Below are positions 7,464 through 13,774 of a stretch of DNA of 20,500 nucleotides, in pieces. The notes under the pieces are model-generated. The model did no database searches and was not told the origin of the DNA. It worked only from the letters and a program-made list of their open reading frames with translations. The position numbers and the translations under genes are program-made. The stretch's first letter is position 1. Every line of letters starts with the position of its first letter. This stretch comes from DASXBA01 sp046729895 (GTDB lineage: Bacteria; Actinomycetota; Thermoleophilia; Solirubrobacterales; Thermoleophilaceae): the NCBI GenBank assembly GCA_046729895.1, contig JBKPHP010000065.1, positions 1-20,500 of the forward strand. The letters run 5' to 3'.

Positions 7464-9689
7464 ATGACTGATGCAGTAAGCCGGGTCTCGGTCGAGATCG
7501 GCGGGAGTGAGATCGCGTTCGAGACCGGCAAGCTCGCCAGGCAGGCGAGCGGGGCCGTGGTCGTCACTGCAGGGGAGACCAAGGTCCTCTGCACGGCGAC
7601 CGCGGGCAACCAGCGCGACGTCGACTTCCTCCCGCTTACCGTGGACGTGGAGGAGCGGATGTACGCAGCCGGGAAGATCCCAGGCAGCTTCTTCCGCCGC
7701 GAGGGCCGCGCCGGGGAGAAGGCCACGCTGACGGCGCGCATGATCGACAGGCCGCTGCGCCCCCTCTTCCCGAACGGCTGGACGCGTGAGACCCAGCTCG
7801 TGGCGATACCCATGTCGGTGGACCACGAGCACCCCTACGACGTGCTCGCGATGAACGGCGCCAGTGCCGCCCTGATGGTGTCCGACATTCCCTTCCCTGC
7901 TCCGGTAGGGGCCGTGCGCATCGGGCAGGACGCCGAGGGCAACTTCCTCGTCAACCCGGACGAGGAGTGGCTGCTGGAGAGCCCCTTCGACCTCGTCGTG
8001 GGCGGCACCGAGGACGCGATCCTGATGGTCGAGGCGGGGGCCAGCGAGGTCTCGGAGGCCGAGATTCTCGACGCGCTCGACATCGCACACGAGGAGATCA
8101 AGAAGCTGTGCGCGGCCATGCACGACCTGCGCTCCGAAGCGGGCAAGGAGAAGGTCGAGATCGAGCCGCCCGAGGTCGACGAGTCCATCCTCACCGAGGT
8201 CCGAGAGCGCTTCGGCGCGGAGCTCGACGAGGCCACCAAGGTGGTGGACAAGCTCGAGCGCCAGGAGGCCACGAAGCGAGTCGAGGAGCAGGTGCTCGAG
8301 GAGCTGTCGGGCGATCCGGAGGCCGACCCCGAGGCGTACAGGGAACGGCGGAGAGCGGTGCAGCTCGCGTTCGACAAGCTCGAGAAGGACATCATCCGGC
8401 GGCGCATTGCCGTGGACAAGAAGCGGCCCGACGGCCGGGCCGCGGACCAGATCCGGGACATCTGGATCGAGATCGGCGCCGCGCCCCGCGCCCACGGCTC
8501 GGCGATCTTCACCCGCGGCCAGACGCAGGCCTTCTCGGTGGCGGCGCTCGGCACGACCAGGGACGAGATGCGACTCGACACCCTCGGCCTCCAGGAGTCC
8601 AAGCGCTACTTCCATCACTACAACTTCCCGCCCTTCTCGGTGGGGGAGGCCGGCTTCATGCGGGGGCCCAAGCGCCGCGACATCGGCCACGGTGCGCTTG
8701 CCGAGCGGGCGCTCGTGCCGGTGATCCCGCCGGAGGAAGAGTTCCCGTACACCATCCGGGTCGTATCCGACATCCTCGAGTCCAACGGGTCGTCCTCGAT
8801 GGCCTCGGTGTGCGGCTCGACGCTCGCGCTGATGGACGCCGGCGTGAAGGTCAAGGCGCCGGTGGCGGGTATCGCCATGGGCCTGATCAAGGAGGCCGAG
8901 GACTACATCGTCCTGACCGACATCGCGGGCGTGGAGGACCACCTCGGTGACATGGACTTCAAGGTTGCCGGTACGGCGAAGGGCATCACCGCGCTCCAGA
9001 TGGACATCAAGATCGCCGGCGTCACCTTCGAGATCTTGCGCGACGCGCTCACCCAGGCGCGGGAGGCGCGGCTGACGATCCTCGACAAGATGGCGGATGC
9101 GATCTCGGAGCCGCGAGCCGAGCTGTCGCCCTACGCGCCGCGGATCACCCAGATCCAGATCGACGTGGAGAAGATCGGCGCCCTCATCGGCAAGGGCGGG
9201 GAGACGATTCGCGGCCTGTCCGAGGAGTACGACGCGCAGATCGACGTCGACGACGACGGGGTGGTGCGCATCTACGCGCAGTCCGGCGAGCAGGGCGAGG
9301 CGCTCGTTGACAGGATCCGCCAGATGACCAAGGAGGTCGAGGTCGGCGACGAGTACACCGGAAGAGTGGTCAAGACCACGACGTTCGGTGCCTTCGTCGA
9401 GCTCTCGAAGGGCACCGACGGCCTCCTGCACATCTCCAACATCGCCCCCGGCAAGCGTCCGAACACCGTGGAGGACGTGCTCAACCGCGGCGACGAGGTG
9501 ACCGTGAAGGTAGTCGAGGTGGACCCGGAGCGGGGCCGCATCGGGCTGCGCCTGGCCGACGACCCCGAGGTGGAGGGCAAGTCGGCGGACGAGCTGGCCC
9601 GGGTCGGCACGGGCGATCGCGGCCCCCGCGGCGGCGGCCGGAGGCGCGACGGCGGCAATGGGCGGCGGCGGGATGGCGGCAGGCGCTAG
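7464..9689 (+). CDS. pnp: Polyribonucleotide nucleotidyltransferase (PNPase)
   Basis: Phosphorolytic 3'-5' exoribonuclease central to mRNA turnover, normally a trimer in the degradosome. The 741 residues show the first RNase PH domain (about 1-140, with KIPGSFFRREGRAGEKATL), an acidic alpha-helical linker (about 230-310), and the catalytic second RNase PH domain (RPDGRAADQIRDI; TRGQTQAFSVAALGT). A KH domain follows with IGKGGETI (GKGG at 576-579), then an S1 domain from about 628 (GDEYTGRVVKTTTFGAFVEL). A Gly/Arg-rich basic tail covers about the last 25 residues. ATG 7464 has a good ribosome binding site. The stop TAG (9687-9689) lies in the first unit of heptad repeat C. Confidence 0.98.
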   Translation: MTDAVSRVSVEIGGSEIAFETGKLARQASGAVVVTAGETKVLCTATAGNQRDVDFLPLTVDVEERMYAAGKIPGSFFRREGRAGEKATLTARMIDRPLRPLFPNGWTRETQLVAIPMSVDHEHPYDVLAMNGASAALMVSDIPFPAPVGAVRIGQDAEGNFLVNPDEEWLLESPFDLVVGGTEDAILMVEAGASEVSEAEILDALDIAHEEIKKLCAAMHDLRSEAGKEKVEIEPPEVDESILTEVRERFGAELDEATKVVDKLERQEATKRVEEQVLEELSGDPEADPEAYRERRRAVQLAFDKLEKDIIRRRIAVDKKRPDGRAADQIRDIWIEIGAAPRAHGSAIFTRGQTQAFSVAALGTTRDEMRLDTLGLQESKRYFHHYNFPPFSVGEAGFMRGPKRRDIGHGALAERALVPVIPPEEEFPYTIRVVSDILESNGSSSMASVCGSTLALMDAGVKVKAPVAGIAMGLIKEAEDYIVLTDIAGVEDHLGDMDFKVAGTAKGITALQMDIKIAGVTFEILRDALTQAREARLTILDKMADAISEPRAELSPYAPRITQIQIDVEKIGALIGKGGETIRGLSEEYDAQIDVDDDGVVRIYAQSGEQGEALVDRIRQMTKEVEVGDEYTGRVVKTTTFGAFVELSKGTDGLLHISNIAPGKRPNTVEDVLNRGDEVTVKVVEVDPERGRIGLRLADDPEVEGKSADELARVGTGDRGPRGGGRRRDGGNGRRRDGGRR

Positions 9690-9756
9690 TCGCTGGTCGC
9701 TGGTCGCTGGGACAGGTGGCTCTAGGACCTAGCGACCAGAGACCAGAGACCTGAGT
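9683..9756. repeat. Inverted heptad repeat, copy C (pnp/M16 junction)
   Basis: Left units: GCGCTAG (9683-9689, containing the pnp stop), then three identical TCGCTGG units (9690-9696, 9697-9703, 9704-9710). Right units: CTAGCGA (9729-9735), CCAGAGA (9736-9742), CCAGAGA (9743-9749), and a degraded CCTGAGT (9750-9756) that runs into the GTG start of the next gene. Unit sequence, period and orientation match copy A closely: AGCGACCAGAGACCAG is shared exactly by the two right arms. The centre (9711-9728) is unrelated to that of copy A. The whole pnp-to-peptidase junction is made of this element. Confidence 0.85.
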
Positions 9757-11032
9757 GACTGAAGCGCCCCAGATCACCACGCTCGATTCGGGCGTAAGAG
9801 TCGTAACCGAGGCGATGCCCGCCGTTCGTTCCGTCGCGCTCGGCTTCTGGATCCGGGCCGGCTCGCGCGACGAGGGTACGGAGCAGGCGGGGATCTCCCA
9901 CTTCCTCGAGCACCTTCTGTTCAAGGGCACCGACCGCTTCAGCTCACGAGAGATCGACGAGCTGTTCGACGCGATGGGCGCGGAGGTCAACGCCGGGACC
10001 GGCAAGGAGACGACCTCCGTCTACTCCCGCTTCCTTGACCGCCATCTGGACCGGGCGTTCGACGTGCTCCAGGACATGGTGCTCCGGCCCTCCTACCCGG
10101 ATATCGACTCGGAGCGCCAGGTCGTGATCGAGGAGATCGCGATGTACGAGGACGAACCGCAGGACAAGGTCCACGACGTGCTCGCCGGTGCGGTCTTCGG
10201 CGACCATCCCCTCGGTCGACCGATCATAGGTCGCGCCGAGGTCGTCTCATCGGTGCCCGTCCCCCACATCGCGGCCTGGCACGACAGCCACTACGTGGAC
10301 CCGAACATGGTGGTCGCGGCGGCGGGCAGCGTCGACCACGAGCGGGTCGTCGAGCTCACCGGGGAGGCGTTCGGCAAGGCCCTTGGCGAGGCGCCGACGG
10401 GCCCCGCGTCGCCGAACGGCGGCGGACCCAGCATCGCCTTCCATAGGAAGGACACCGAGCAGTACCACGTGTGCCTGGGCGCTCCGGGGATCCCGCGGGC
10501 TGACGATCGCCGGTTCGCGCTCCGCGTGCTCGACACGATCCTCGGCGGCGCCAGCTCCTCGCGGCTGTTCCAGGAGGTCCGGGAGAAGCGCGGTCTGGCG
10601 TATTCAGTGTTCTCCTACGCCAGCCACTACGCCGACTCGGGCCAGGTGGCCGTCTACGTCGGCACCCGGCCCGAGAACGTTGGCGCCGCGATGGAGGTGA
10701 TCGGCGCCGAGCTCCGGCGCCTGCTGGAGGACGGGGTGGAGGACGAGGAGCTGGAGCGGGCCCGCGAGAACGTCAAGGGCCGCACCGTGCTGTCGATGGA
10801 ATCGACGCTCTCGCGCATGAACCGTCTGGGCACCTCGCTGCTTTTGGGTGTGCCGATCCTCACCGTCGACGAGGTGCTCGCCGCCATCGACGCCGTGAAG
10901 ATGGAAGATGTGACCTCGCTGGCGCGGGAGCTCTTCGCCCCCGAGCGGATGTCCGCCGCCGGCATCGGCGCGGACGAGGACGCCTTTCGCTCCGCGCTGA
11001 CGGCAGTCAACCCGGCATTCTCCACCGCATGA
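9755..11032 (+). CDS. M16 family zinc metallopeptidase (processing-peptidase-like)
   Basis: A 425-residue single-chain M16B-type peptidase (insulinase/mitochondrial processing peptidase family). The inverted zinc motif HxxEH is H49-F-L-E52-H53, with the third ligand expected at Glu126 or Glu127 in VVIEEIAMYEDEP. The second, non-catalytic half contains ILGGASSSRLFQEVREKRGL followed by AYSVFSY, the characteristic substrate-binding segment. It is probably cytoplasmic; no signal peptide is present. The GTG start at 9755 touches heptad repeat C and has no Shine-Dalgarno sequence. The next in-frame methionine (residue 21) would cut the first conserved strand. The pnp-M16 peptidase pair is common in Gram-positive bacteria. 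It overlaps dapB by ATGA (11029-11032). The natural substrate is unknown. Confidence 0.93.
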   Translation: MTEAPQITTLDSGVRVVTEAMPAVRSVALGFWIRAGSRDEGTEQAGISHFLEHLLFKGTDRFSSREIDELFDAMGAEVNAGTGKETTSVYSRFLDRHLDRAFDVLQDMVLRPSYPDIDSERQVVIEEIAMYEDEPQDKVHDVLAGAVFGDHPLGRPIIGRAEVVSSVPVPHIAAWHDSHYVDPNMVVAAAGSVDHERVVELTGEAFGKALGEAPTGPASPNGGGPSIAFHRKDTEQYHVCLGAPGIPRADDRRFALRVLDTILGGASSSRLFQEVREKRGLAYSVFSYASHYADSGQVAVYVGTRPENVGAAMEVIGAELRRLLEDGVEDEELERARENVKGRTVLSMESTLSRMNRLGTSLLLGVPILTVDEVLAAIDAVKMEDVTSLARELFAPERMSAAGIGADEDAFRSALTAVNPAFSTA

Positions 11033-11685
11033 TCAACGTCGCGGTGTCCGGGGCCGCCGGGCGGATGGGCCAGACCGTCTGCCAGGCCGTCGAGGACGCC
11101 GACGACATGGCGCTGGTCGGCCGCGCGGACCCCCAGCTCGACACAGCCCTCGGCGACGTGCTCGCCGAGGCAGACGTGGTGGTCGACTTCACCACGCCGG
11201 ACGCCGCGCTCGAGAACGCCCGAAGCTGCCTCGAGGCGGGGGTGCACTGCGTGATGGGCACGACCGGCGCCGACTTCTCCCGGCTGGAAGGGGTGGGGTC
11301 CGCGAACCTCTTCGTGGCGCCTAACTTCGCGATCGGCGCCGTGCTGATGATGCAGTTCGCGGAGCAAGCCGCGCGGCACCTATCCGAATGCGAGGTGATC
11401 GAGCTCCACCACGAAGGGAAGCTCGACGCCCCCTCGGGGACCGCGAAGCGAACCGCGGATCTCGTCCGTGAGGCGGGGGCCAACGTCCACGATCCGATCC
11501 ACTCCGTGCGGCTGCCGGGCCTCGTTGCCCACCAGGAGGTGGTCTTCGGTGGACTGGGCCAGACCCTCACCATCCGCCACGACTCGGTTGCCCGCGAGTC
11601 GTTCATGCCGGGTGTCCTGCTCGCCGTCAGGAAGGTGGGCTCGCTGGACCGCTCGCCGGTGGTCGGGCTGGAGAACCTGCTCTAG
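11029..11685 (+). CDS. dapB: 4-hydroxy-tetrahydrodipicolinate reductase
   Basis: NAD(P)H-dependent reductase of the diaminopimelate/lysine pathway, acting after DapA, whose gene lies 1.2 kb downstream. The N-terminal Rossmann motif is VAVSGAAGRMGQ (4-15). The cofactor loop MGTTG (76-80) and the catalytic region ELHHEGKLDAPSGTA (125-139), with His127-His128 and Lys131, are intact. Length is 218 residues, about 25 fewer than typical for the family, with shortening mainly in the cofactor domain. The ATG overlaps the peptidase stop by 4 nt, so expression is coupled to pnp-M16. It is the last gene of this transcription unit; a gap of about 370 bases follows. Confidence 0.96.
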   Translation: MINVAVSGAAGRMGQTVCQAVEDADDMALVGRADPQLDTALGDVLAEADVVVDFTTPDAALENARSCLEAGVHCVMGTTGADFSRLEGVGSANLFVAPNFAIGAVLMMQFAEQAARHLSECEVIELHHEGKLDAPSGTAKRTADLVREAGANVHDPIHSVRLPGLVAHQEVVFGGLGQTLTIRHDSVARESFMPGVLLAVRKVGSLDRSPVVGLENLL

Positions 11686-11688
11686 CTT

Positions 11689-11701
11689 CCGGGCGCCCCG
11701 G
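11689..11701 (+). terminator. Possible short hairpin after dapB
   Basis: CCGGG (11689-11693) and CCCGG (11697-11701) form a 5-bp stem with a 3-nt loop, starting 4 nt after the dapB stop. There is no T-tract. This would be a weak terminator at best, though U-tract-free hairpins are often proposed for high-GC actinobacteria. Confidence 0.25.
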
Positions 11702-11717
11702 GTAGTGATACCTCGGA

Positions 11718-11888
11718 ATGGCGACTCTCGAGAGGCTCAAGCGAATGCTGCGAAGAGGCAGCAGCCGCGGCCGGAGACGCCAGCGGCCCCGCCGCAGTGA
11801 TCAGGCCTGGACCGCGCTTCCGGGCGGCTCGAGCGCGAAGGAAGCCGCGGAGGCGCCCCCGGGCCGCGCCGGAGAGCTGGCCGACTGA
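11718..11888 (+). CDS. Doubtful small ORF, Arg-rich 56-residue protein
   Basis: ATG 11718 opens a 56-codon frame ending at TGA 11886-11888. The product begins MATLERLKRMLRRGSSRGRR, a short amphipathic basic helix, and continues with an Arg-rich then Ala/Gly/Glu-rich tail. There is no convincing Shine-Dalgarno sequence. Third-position GC looks lower than in neighbouring genes, and several AGA/AGG/CGA codons occur. I do not recognise a family. It could be a real small basic protein or a chance frame in the gap after dapB; the latter is somewhat more likely. Confidence 0.22.
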   Translation: MATLERLKRMLRRGSSRGRRRQRPRRSDQAWTALPGGSSAKEAAEAPPGRAGELAD

Positions 11889-11942
11889 TCCGCGCGGAGC
11901 CTCCGGCCCTCGGGCGTCCGGCGCCGAAGACCCCCGGTTAGC

Positions 11943-11993
11943 GGACCTGGGCCCTTTCAGGCCCGTATATCGGGCTCCAAAGAGCCCAGGTCC
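11943..11993. terminator. Nested 51-bp palindrome, candidate bidirectional terminator or structured element
   Basis: The 23-nt arms 11943-11965 and 11971-11993 are complementary at 19 of 23 positions around a TATAT centre, including a 15-bp outer stem with one mismatch. Alternatively, GGACCT (11943-11948) pairs with AGGTCC (11988-11993) and closes two perfect local hairpins: GGGCC/GGCCC (11949-11953 with 11960-11964) and GGGCTC/GAGCCC (11972-11977 with 11982-11987). That gives a three-way junction. It lies between convergent genes, fitting a shared terminator, but no T-tract flanks it on either strand. Confidence 0.5.
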
Positions 11994-12057
11994 GAAATCG
12001 AGCGCTGTGAGCGTTCTTCATGGGCGAGCCCATACGGCCGATCTCCGCGGAACGGCG

Positions 12058-12492
12058 TCAGGCCGCAGAGGCCCGCTTGGCCTTGCGCTGGCTCCGCGGC
12101 ACGACGAACCGGATCCCCGAGCGCTCGTCGTCGATCGAGCACGTCTTGTTGTCGATCAGCCCGATCCGCTTGGCGTGCGGGACTAGGGTCATCTGATTGA
12201 GGTAGCCCTCGTGTCCCCTTTTCCGCGTGAGGAGCCACAGGTAGCCCGAGTCGCGCAGCCGATGGCGGTAGCGAACGAGCGCCTCCTTCGCCTCTTCGAG
12301 CGATTCCACCAGCACGATGGCACCGTCGAGCTCGCCCGAGCGGACCAGGCCGCGACCGAGCTCTTCCTTGACGTCGCGGCGGAGCGCCGAGCCCACGTCG
12401 CCGGCGATCTCAACCCGCTCGTCAGGCTTGACGCCCAGTTTCTGCACCGCCGTGCGGTGGCTGTAGTCCCGCTCCTGGGGCATCCTTCGCAT
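12058..12492 (-). CDS. DUF3052-like protein
   Basis: A 144-residue protein recognised by a DUF3052-type ending: GLIDNKTCSIDDERSGIRFV (111-130), after a central LDGAIVLVESLEEAKEALVR strand-helix (55-74) and a GYLWLLTRKRG segment (83-93). The N-terminal SHRTAVQKLGVKPDERVEI fits the family's usual opening, where a short beta unit follows LGIKPG-type sequence. The family's function is unknown. The C-terminus is Lys/Arg-rich. Two ATGs are possible: 12492, or 12483 (three codons later); neither has a clear Shine-Dalgarno sequence. It is monocistronic, divergent from the small gene at 12588 and convergent with dapB. Confidence 0.8.
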   Translation of the reverse strand: MRRMPQERDYSHRTAVQKLGVKPDERVEIAGDVGSALRRDVKEELGRGLVRSGELDGAIVLVESLEEAKEALVRYRHRLRDSGYLWLLTRKRGHEGYLNQMTLVPHAKRIGLIDNKTCSIDDERSGIRFVVPRSQRKAKRASAA

Positions 12493-12587
12493 GGAATTCT
12501 GCCATTTGCCTCGTACGAGCCGGAACGGCCTGCGACCGCCCGGCCGCCGCGCTAAGGTGCGATCGGGCGCTCGAGGAAGGAGGCGAG
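12493..12587 (+). promoter_or_regulatory. Divergent promoter region of DUF3052 and the dapA-RNase J operon
   Basis: Plus strand: TAAGGT (12553-12558) fits the TANNNT -10 consensus, and a strong Shine-Dalgarno AAGGAGG (12577-12583) precedes the ATG at 12588 by 4 nt. The -35 position holds only TGCGAC-like sequence. A perfect 10-bp palindrome CTCGTACGAG (12510-12519) lies nearer the DUF3052 gene and could be an operator. No -10 is obvious for the minus-strand gene. Confidence 0.4.
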
Positions 12588-12893
12588 ATGGGGATCGTGG
12601 ACAAGGCCAGGGACGTGGCCAAGCAGGCTCAGCAGAAGCTGGATGAGGTCCAGGAGCGGTTCGGCCAGAGCGGGCAGGCCGGGCAGCCGGACGAGAAGCC
12701 CGCGCGCTACGATCAGCACGGCCGGCCCGCCGAGGAGGGCCCGCCCGCCGGTGAGGCGCCCGCTCCTTCCGCGGAGCCCGCGGCGGAAGTCACGGAGCAG
12801 CCGCCGCCAGAGCAGCCGCCGCCCGGCGAGCCGCCGCCGTCCCCGGAGCGAGCGCCGGACGACAACGCGGACCCCACTAGGCCGATCCAGTGA
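12588..12893 (+). CDS. Small Pro/Glu-rich protein of unknown function, first gene of the dapA operon
   Basis: A 101-residue protein with two parts. The first is an N-terminal amphipathic helix or coiled coil (MGIVDKARDVAKQAQQKLDE and on to about residue 26). The second is a long, probably disordered tail rich in Pro, Glu and Ala, with near-repeats EQPPPEQPPPGEPPP (about 73-87). It contains a YDQHGRPAEEGPP segment (41-53). No transmembrane helix or catalytic motif is seen. The strong AAGGAGG ribosome binding site shows that it is probably translated. Its TGA overlaps the dapA GTG start (GTGA, 12890-12893), so it is coupled to dapA and RNase J. I recognise no characterised family. Confidence 0.75.
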   Translation: MGIVDKARDVAKQAQQKLDEVQERFGQSGQAGQPDEKPARYDQHGRPAEEGPPAGEAPAPSAEPAAEVTEQPPPEQPPPGEPPPSPERAPDDNADPTRPIQ

Positions 12894-13774
12894 CGATCTC
12901 CGGCGTACTCACCGCGATGGTCACGCCGTTCGACGCGAGCGGCGCGCTGAACGAGGAAGGTGCGGCCCGCCTGATGCACCACCTGCTGGACAATGGCTCG
13001 GACGGGCTCGTCCTCGCCGGTACGACCGGCGAGAGCCCGACGCTCTCCGACGAGGAGATGGTGCGACTGTGGAGGCTGGGGGTGGCGGAGTGCGGCGACG
13101 CCACCGTGGTCGCGGGCACGGGCTCGAACGACACTCGGCACGCCGTCCACCTCACCGAGCTGGCCACCGACGCGGGGGTGGACGCGGTCCTGGTGGTGGC
13201 GCCCTACTACAACAAGCCCAACCGGCGAGGGCTGCTCGAGCACTACCGCGCGGTGGGGGCTGCCACCGACCGGCCGGTGATCCTCTACAACATCCCCTCG
13301 CGCTCGGTCATCGACATGCCGAACGAGTTCCTCGCCGAGCTCGCCGCGGAGATCCCCAACGTGGCGGCCGTCAAGCAAGCCCGCTTCGAGGACATCGCGC
13401 CGATCGAGGGGCTCGACCTGCTCGCCGGCAACGACGACAAGTTCGCCGAGACGCTCGACGTCGGCGGTACGGGAGGCGTCCTGGTCGCCTCGCATCTGGT
13501 GGGTACGGAGATGCGGCGGATGATCGACGAGCCGGAGGCGCGCCATGAGATCCACGAGTCGCTCCGCGATCTGTTCAAGGCCCTCGTCGTGACTACCGGC
13601 CCGATCCCGGTCAAGGCGGCGCTGAACATGCTCGGGCATGACGTGGGCGGCCTCCGGCTGCCCCTCGTGGAGGCGAGCGAGCAAGAGAAGGAAGTCGTCC
13701 GCGCAGCGATGGAGCGCCACGGGCTGCGAGCCGCCGAAGGAGCCGCCGCGAGGCCGGTAGGCCGAGAGGTTTGA
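12890..13774 (+). CDS. dapA: 4-hydroxy-tetrahydrodipicolinate synthase
   Basis: Class I aldolase that condenses pyruvate with aspartate semialdehyde, the committed step of diaminopimelate/lysine synthesis. The TIM-barrel protein of 294 residues has normal length and intact key residues: TTGESPTL (45-52), with Thr45-Thr46 of the proton relay; YYNKPNRRGL (106-115); the catalytic Tyr133 in ILYNIPSR; and the Schiff-base Lys162 in AAVKQARFED. It starts at GTG 12890, overlapping the small upstream gene, and ends by overlapping the RNase J start (TTGA). The dapA-RNase J adjacency is common in Gram-positive bacteria. Confidence 0.97.
   Translation: MTISGVLTAMVTPFDASGALNEEGAARLMHHLLDNGSDGLVLAGTTGESPTLSDEEMVRLWRLGVAECGDATVVAGTGSNDTRHAVHLTELATDAGVDAVLVVAPYYNKPNRRGLLEHYRAVGAATDRPVILYNIPSRSVIDMPNEFLAELAAEIPNVAAVKQARFEDIAPIEGLDLLAGNDDKFAETLDVGGTGGVLVASHLVGTEMRRMIDEPEARHEIHESLRDLFKALVVTTGPIPVKAALNMLGHDVGGLRLPLVEASEQEKEVVRAAMERHGLRAAEGAAARPVGREV

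Larger units (their letters stand above)
11686..12057. other. Poorly coding gap between convergent dapB and DUF3052 genes
   Basis: This 372-nt stretch lies between the stop codons of two convergent genes. It holds a small GC hairpin right after dapB, one doubtful 56-codon ORF (11718-11888), and a nested palindrome (11943-11993). A perfect 14-bp palindrome ATGGGCGAGCCCAT lies at 12020-12033. I see no tRNA, transposon remnant or CRISPR. A longer plus-strand open frame (11797-12186) runs into the antisense of the DUF3052 gene and is not credible. Confidence 0.6.

Noticed and set aside
7335..9431. A 698-codon minus-strand open frame antisense to pnp
   Set aside because: The translation is rich in Leu, His, Asp and Arg with no motif, while the opposite strand encodes a textbook PNPase with a good ribosome binding site.
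1921..9756. The heptad repeats as a CRISPR array or tRNA-like genes
   Set aside because: Units are 7 bp in inverted arrays with no 28-37 bp repeats, spacers or cas genes, and no tRNA acceptor or T-loop consensus is present.
12020..12033. Palindrome ATGGGCGAGCCCAT as a terminator of the DUF3052 gene
   Set aside because: The stem is short and on neither strand is it followed by a T-tract; kept only as a note in the gap description.
11797..12186. A plus-strand 129-codon frame in the gap after dapB
   Set aside because: Its second half is the antisense of the DUF3052 gene, composition is Arg/Pro/Ala low complexity, and it runs through the palindrome at 11943-11993.
12770..12850. Tandem CCGCCG-rich repeats in the small gene upstream of dapA as a mobile or regulatory repeat
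   Set aside because: They are in frame and encode the Pro/Glu tail (EQPPP-type), so protein low complexity explains them.
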